The notes beneath the pieces are model-generated. The model was not told the DNA's origin. It did no database searches and saw only the letters and a program-made list of their open reading frames with translations. A DNA stretch of 64,000 nucleotides. Source: Symbiodinium natans. Its lineage: Eukaryota; Sar; Dinophyceae; Suessiales; Symbiodiniaceae. The position numbers and the translations under genes are program-made. Every line of letters starts with the position of its first letter. Positions within the stretch are counted from its first letter, which is position 1. The stretch is taken from NCBI GenBank assembly GCA_905221605.1, contig CAJNDS010001502.1, positions 410,001 through 474,000 on the forward strand, written 5' to 3'. This document shows positions 62,044 to 64,000 of this stretch, piece by piece.

Positions 62044-62157
62044 CTGCCCTGCCCCGTGCAAAAGTCCGCTCACTTCCAGCTATCAGCGACCAAACGGCGA
62101 GAGAACAGATGAAGAAAGCAGAAACGACAAGCACCGAATCTTATCTGCACAGCTCCT

Positions 62158-62935
62158 GTGCCACCAGCGGCTGAGCGCAACCCGCTGAGCAAAACTGGAA
62201 CTGCGGTAAACGGGCAGTACAGCAACATGGTACTCAACTTGCGTTGTGCAGGTTCAGGAAGATTGTTTGGCGTCACGCATTTGCAATATGTGCTTGTGCT
62301 CGGTCGGAGACAAGGATGGCAAGCCTGCTTGGCAGCACACGGTTGCCGAAATTGCTTGAAGGTTCAGGGGCTTCTTCTCCTACTCGCCCTACTCCTAGTA
62401 CATACTGCTACTCCTCCTACTCCTGTTACTCTTGCTAGTGCTACTACTAATACTACTGGGGCGAAGACTGCATGAAGACTGGAGACGATGAATGCCTATA
62501 TATACTCATATACTCATATCATACCAATCTAGTCATTCAAAACAGCATGTATGGTACCGGCATGTACCGATGCTGAGGTTCCGAACAGTCTGCGGAGTTG
62601 GAAGCTGTGAGGGCTCCTGGGTTGACTCATATTCGGACTCGTCTGCTCAGGCTAGGAAGCTCCTTGACGCTTGTTGTCAGACCCCCACTGCAGATAAGCC
62701 AGCCTGTTTCCGTTATAAAACCTACACCCCAAATGCGCGTGCCACATCCCTCATGGGATTTTTGCCATGGCCAGCCCAAGGGCACTCAAAGGGTTCGAAG
62801 TGGGCGTGGAAGAACTCGTGGAAAGCCAGCTCTCCGTGCGGCGACATGAGCCGACCCATCTTTGACCTGTCCTCTCAACTGACTGAAAGCCCTGGGAAGC
62901 GCCCTCAATCTGAACCCCTAAACCCTAAACCCTAA
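62158..62935 (+). CDS. Plus-strand exons of unknown gene
   Basis: Exon 1, about 62158-62370: PPAAERNPLSKTGTAVNGQY, SNMVLNLRCAGSGRLFGVTH, LQYVLVLGRRQGWQACLAAH. Exon 2, about 62581-62915 after CTGAG|G: FRTVCGVGSCEGSWVDSYSD, SSAQARKLLDACCQTPTADK, PACFRYKTYTPNARATSLMG, then MSRPIFDLSSQLTESPGKRP. The open frame is closed by a CCCTAAA tract (62917-62942), giving the tail LNPKP. Exon 2 looks clearly coding. Between them is a CTACTC-type microsatellite (62385-62460). Phase between the exons is unconfirmed. Confidence 0.45.
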
Positions 62936-62942
62936 ACCCTAA

Positions 62943-64000
62943 CTTCCACTCACGAAGCCCTCGGCCTCGGCATCGCGGGCAGCCCGGCCTTGATTGTTAA
63001 TCGCTTCACTTCAGTCCCTGGTGGGTTCTGGAGTTCGGCACTACTTATGTATGATGTGCAATGTATACATATTATATATATATGTATGTATGTATGTATG
63101 TATATATGTGTAGATGTATACACATGTTTGCATGGCTTTTATCTATATACATGGTACATACATTGCGAGTTCCCTAAATCATGGTCCCTTTTTGGGTACC
63201 CTAGATATTAGGGGCCGCCTTATAGCAGCAACCGCAAGAAAAGGGCTATATTCTAGAGAAGTGACCATATAATGTTATTCTAGGATGCTCTACACAGGCA
63301 TCGCCGAGCTTGTGTTTGGTTTCTGCACCAAGGTTGCCAAGGAGGGCGCAAAGAAGCCTTGCCTCGATGTGCTATGTCGATGTACAATGCAGCAATTAGC
63401 CCACCGGCAGCTTTGCATGTCGAAGGGCGAAAGCTCAACGGCAGCTTAACGCCTTCATCCAGACGGTGCCCACCCACCTGTAGCTATTGCCAAGCACACA
63501 GAATCACATGCGTTGCGGTCACGTTAAGCTGCCGCCGGATCTGGCGATGCGCTCACAAGCTACTCGACCGGGTAGGCCTGACAGTCTTTGATGAGCTTTC
63601 TGGAAAGGGCCTTGCTCGGGCTTGTAGCTACTTTGAGTGATCAGCTGGAGCCAAGTTCTGCAGGTACATGTTTCTCGATTGCGCTCGTCATCTCTACAGT
63701 GCCTAACATGCGTGATGCTGCCACCAAGGGCCAAGTTCTGCCCCAGGCGAAGCCCCTTTGCGAAATCCAGGTGCCTCCCACGTTCCCGAAACCCAAGCGC
63801 CTTGTCGCCATCGATGACAAATCCCTGACCTTCGAAGAAAGCCAACGCTAGTCGATCTAAGATGAAGCCACAAGACTGCAGTCTTCGTCGCATCACAAAG
63901 CCACGCATAATGTCTGAAACGTGTACATGCAGAGCCACGGCAATTGCCCTGCACACCCTGTGGGCCCCTCAATCTGCCAGCCACGCAACCATCTGCCAGC
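62943..64000. other. Unresolved right end
   Basis: A TATG microsatellite (63070-63110) and a foldback remnant related to 48648-48742 (63176-63260, GTCCCTTTTTGGGTACCCTA). At 63519-63956 (minus, 145 codons) and 63588-63851 (plus, 87 codons, with PTFPKPKRLVAIDDKSLTFE) both strands are open. I cannot decide which is coding. Confidence 0.3.

Noticed and set aside
1-64000. Chromosome end or true telomere
   Set aside because: The heptamer tracts are short, interrupted and in both orientations, with genes between them throughout.
1-64000. tRNA, rRNA or snRNA genes
   Set aside because: No cloverleaf, conserved rRNA block or U-snRNA signature was recognised by eye. A covariance search would be needed to exclude them.

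Overview
The window looks like nuclear DNA of a dinoflagellate. Most coding signal is in very short exons flanked by AG|G acceptors. In the main exon set 42 of 43 donors I could place are GC rather than GT, and a few elsewhere look like GA. Two places carry sequence matching the 3' end of the dinoflagellate spliced leader, including the SL-on-SL pattern left by retroposed mRNAs. The telomere-type heptamer is TTTAGGG, the intergenic and intronic space is very large, and ankyrin, WD40 and EF-hand proteins appear. The exact genus cannot be read from this. No rRNA, tRNA, CRISPR array or bacterial-style operon was seen.

Layout: 1-1059 holds the 3' part of a UBL-ankyrin gene (minus strand). From about 3 to 28.5 kb the minus strand carries a highly repetitive gene, or gene cluster, made of micro-exons. 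These are 36-nt, 54-nt and 87-93-nt exons encoding alpha-helical coiled coil, mixed with 14 copies of an acidic Gly-Trp-Asp motif (GWDDFDFEE or GWGDDFDLG). Parts are amplified as a five-unit tandem array (3.4-5.4 kb), a 1.3-kb dispersed duplication (16.4 and 21.6 kb) and a nearly identical tandem duplication (23.6 and 25.4 kb). At 30.1-31.2 kb lies a frameshifted retrocopy headed by a relict spliced leader. From 32.8 to 45 kb follow more minus-strand exons, including an ankyrin-like one and a second set of coiled-coil micro-exons. The clearest intact gene is an intronless 522-residue EF-hand/WD40 protein at 52591-54159 (minus), with a possible relict leader 90 nt upstream. From 55.7 to 62 kb are several minus-strand multi-exon fragments, among them an E1-like (ThiF/AXR1/AOS1-type) exon and a complete four-exon 159-residue gene at 61069-61974. 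A few plus-strand exons are scattered (36.1, 39.6, 46.9, 57.4, 59.7, 62.2-62.9 kb).

Two further layers run through everything. First, more than 60 short interstitial (TTTAGGG)n or (CCCTAAA)n tracts lie in both orientations in introns and spacers. Second, at least seven families of roughly 70-150-bp foldback elements with terminal inverted repeats are present. For four families the surrounding reading frames show that individual copies make up most or all of an intron. In the best cases (52100-52204, 56382-56513, 57954-58063 and the three introns of 61069-61974), removing the element restores one continuous reading frame. This is what introner elements would look like, and I regard it as the main discovery candidate. 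It may also explain how the micro-exon architecture arose.

Limits: exon borders were read by eye, most exons could not be joined into full gene models, and on GC-balanced DNA like this both strands of an open frame can look coding.
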